NCBI GenBank assembly: GCA_947455585.1
Contig: CANGOY010000079.1
Location: 1-7,868, forward strand
Reading direction: 5' to 3'
Length of the DNA stretch: 7,868 bases
Origin: Comamonadaceae bacterium
Lineage (GTDB): Bacteria > Pseudomonadota > Gammaproteobacteria > Burkholderiales > Burkholderiaceae_C
Shown here: piece after piece, positions 6,650-7,868 of the stretch
How the letters are laid out: each line of letters opens with the position of its first letter
Position numbering within the stretch: the stretch's first letter is position 1
Notes under the pieces: model-generated
Seen by the model: the letters and a program-made list of their open reading frames with translations, nothing else
Databases searched by the model: none
Told to the model about the DNA's origin: nothing
Position numbers and translations under genes: made by a program

Positions 6650-7582
6650 TTAAAGCGCGGCCACCAACTCTGGCACCGCCACAAACAGGTCAGCCTCCAA
6701 GCCGAAGTCGGCCACCGAGAAAATCGGTGCTTCAGGGTCTTTGTTGATGGCCACGATGACCTTGCTGTCTTTCATACCGGCCAAATGCTGAATGGCACCA
6801 CTGATACCGCAGGCCACATACAACTGAGGCGCCACAATCTTGCCGGTTTGACCCACTTGCAAGTCGTTGGCGGCGTAGCCGGCATCCACCGCAGCGCGGC
6901 TCGCGCCAATGGCGGCACCCAGCTTGTCAGCCAGCGGAATCATGACTTCGTCAAACTTCTCTGAGCTGCCCAAGGCACGGCCACCGGAGACAATGATTTT
7001 GGCTGCGGTGAGTTCTGGGCGGTCGTTCTTGGTCACTTCGCGCCCCACAAAACTGCTCTTGCCCGAGTCTGTGGCCGCAGCCACTGTTTCAACTGCAGCC
7101 GAACCACCCGTGGCAGACGCTGCGTCAAAACCAGTCGTACGAACAGTGATGACTTTGACCGCATCGCTCGACTGCACGGTGGCAATGGCGTTGCCTGCGT
7201 AAATGGGGCGCTCAAACGTGTCTGGGCTGTCCACCTTGGTGATGTCGCTGATTTGGCCCACGTCCAACTTGGCAGCCACGCGCGGTGCGACGTTTTTGCC
7301 AGCCGCAGTGGCGGGAAACAAGATGTGGGTGTAGTTGCTGGCGATGGCGAGCACTTGTGCCGCCACGTTCTCAGCCAAACCAGCTTCTAGCGTTGCGCCA
7401 TCGGCGTGAATCACTTTGCTCACGCCAGCGATTTGCGCTGCAGCTGCAGCAGCGGCGCCTGCGTTGTGGCCTGCCACCAGCACGTGCACTTCCGCGCCCA
7501 TGGCGGCTGCGGCTGTGACGGTGTTCAACGTGGCGGGCTTGATGGATGCGTTGTCGTGTTCTGCAATAACGAGGGATGTCAT
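6650..7582 (-). CDS. etfA: electron transfer flavoprotein subunit alpha
   Basis: FAD-binding subunit of the EtfAB heterodimer, which takes electrons from acyl-CoA and other dehydrogenases and delivers them to ETF:quinone oxidoreductase. At 310 residues it has the usual length. The N-terminal domain starts MTSLVIAEHD. The conserved C-terminal FAD domain shows VSGGRALGSSEKFD (198-211), GASRAAVDAGYA (226-237), VGQTGKIVAPQLY (243-255), ACGISGAIQHLAGM (257-270) and AINKDPEAPIF (278-288). An alanine-rich stretch (about 41-49, encoded near 7433-7460 by GCTGCAGC-like repeats) is low-complexity but in frame. AGGAA eight bases before the ATG supports the start. It sits 36 bases after etfB and 23 bases before the acyl-CoA dehydrogenase. 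Confidence 0.98.
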   Translation of the reverse strand: MTSLVIAEHDNASIKPATLNTVTAAAAMGAEVHVLVAGHNAGAAAAAAAQIAGVSKVIHADGATLEAGLAENVAAQVLAIASNYTHILFPATAAGKNVAPRVAAKLDVGQISDITKVDSPDTFERPIYAGNAIATVQSSDAVKVITVRTTGFDAASATGGSAAVETVAAATDSGKSSFVGREVTKNDRPELTAAKIIVSGGRALGSSEKFDEVMIPLADKLGAAIGASRAAVDAGYAANDLQVGQTGKIVAPQLYVACGISGAIQHLAGMKDSKVIVAINKDPEAPIFSVADFGLEADLFVAVPELVAAL

Positions 7583-7618
7583 GTTCGTATTTCCTGCGTA
7601 TTCGTTGAGATGACGGGC

Positions 7619-7868
7619 TTAGATAACTTTGGCCACGTTCTTGAGCTTGTCCACCAACGTGGCGACGTCTGGCACCTTGATGCCGGCGCTGCGCTTGGCA
7701 GGCTCCATCACTTTGAGGGTCTTGATGCGAGGGGCCACATCCACACCGAGGTCTTCGGGCTTGAACACATCGAGTTGCTTTTTCTTGGCCTTCATGATGT
7801 TGGGCAAGGTCACATAGCGTGGCTCGTTCAAACGCAAGTCGGTGGTGATGACCGCTGGCAGGCTGACA
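7619..7868 (-). CDS. etfB: electron transfer flavoprotein subunit beta (C-terminal part, runs off right edge)
   Basis: AMP-binding subunit of the ETF heterodimer. Only the last 82 codons are in the window; the frame is open to the edge, so the start lies to the right. The TTG at 7835-7837 is an internal Leu codon, not a start. The stretch DLRLNEPRYVTLPNIMKAKK holds the family's recognition loop: the Leu of TLPNIM corresponds to Leu195 of human ETF-beta, which anchors ETF in a pocket of partner dehydrogenases, followed by the conserved Lys-rich tail KAKKK. The downstream wording (KPEDLGVD) is also typical. It is the first gene seen of the etfB-etfA-dehydrogenase-NPD operon; any operon promoter is outside the window. 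Confidence 0.97.
   Translation of the reverse strand, partial: VSLPAVITTDLRLNEPRYVTLPNIMKAKKKQLDVFKPEDLGVDVAPRIKTLKVMEPAKRSAGIKVPDVATLVDKLKNVAKVI

Noticed and set aside
5979..6653. 224-codon open frame on the plus strand opposite the acyl-CoA dehydrogenase
   Set aside because: Antisense shadow of a strongly conserved gene, with no recognisable family and no initiation signals.
7433..7460. GCTGCAGC-type short repeats considered as a possible repeat element
   Set aside because: They simply encode the alanine-rich stretch of EtfA, are in frame, and are not repeated elsewhere in the window.
7619..7837. Complete 72-residue gene starting at TTG 7837
   Set aside because: The frame continues to the window edge with EtfB wording (LPAVITTDLRLNEPRY), so the TTG is an internal Leu codon of a truncated etfB.
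1..7868. Mobile element, CRISPR array, tRNA, phage or toxin-antitoxin content
   Set aside because: I found no transposase, terminal inverted repeats, regularly spaced repeats, tRNA-like fold or small gene pair. The genes are conserved respiratory and acyl-CoA metabolism loci.

Overview
The window looks like the chromosome of a betaproteobacterium, most likely Burkholderiales/Comamonadaceae. That placement is inference from gene order, protein wording and moderately high GC; no rRNA or other marker is present. It is almost entirely coding. The longest non-coding gap is the 106-base divergent region at 3245-3350, so no gene-free stretch exceeds 300 bases.

Left half (1-3244, minus strand, read right to left): a microaerobic respiration cluster. 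It starts with ccoI (copper-exporting P1B-ATPase), is followed with a one-base overlap by ccoS (small cbb3 assembly protein), and then by the first 263 codons of ccoN (catalytic subunit of cbb3-type cytochrome c oxidase), which runs off the left edge. CcoI supplies copper for the haem b3-CuB centre of CcoN, and CcoS is needed for cofactor-complete CcoN, so these genes build one terminal oxidase. A perfect FNR/Anr-type box (TTGAT-N4-ATCAA) sits over the ccoS stop codon at class II spacing from a -10-like element upstream of ccoN, suggesting a second, oxygen-controlled promoter inside the cluster.

Middle (3245-3850): a 106-base divergent intergenic region with a second, near-perfect FNR/Anr box between ccoI and a plus-strand UspA-family universal stress protein gene. 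The usp gene ends at a strong hairpin flanked by A and T runs that can serve as terminator for both converging transcripts.

Right half (3858-7868, minus strand): a tight four-gene flavoprotein operon in the order etfB (C-terminal 82 codons only) - etfA - acyl-CoA dehydrogenase of the roughly 600-residue DmdC-like type - NPD/nitronate monooxygenase-like FMN protein, with gaps of 36, 23 and 24 bases. The dehydrogenase would oxidise an acyl-CoA and pass electrons to the adjacent EtfAB, and from there to the quinone pool. The role of the FMN protein is unknown.

This is mostly conserved core and energy metabolism. I see no mobile element, CRISPR array, tRNA/rRNA, phage gene or clearly new system. 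The points worth following are the two FNR/Anr boxes and their geometry, the leaderless-looking ccoI start, and the uncharacterised NPD-type protein in the ETF/dehydrogenase operon.
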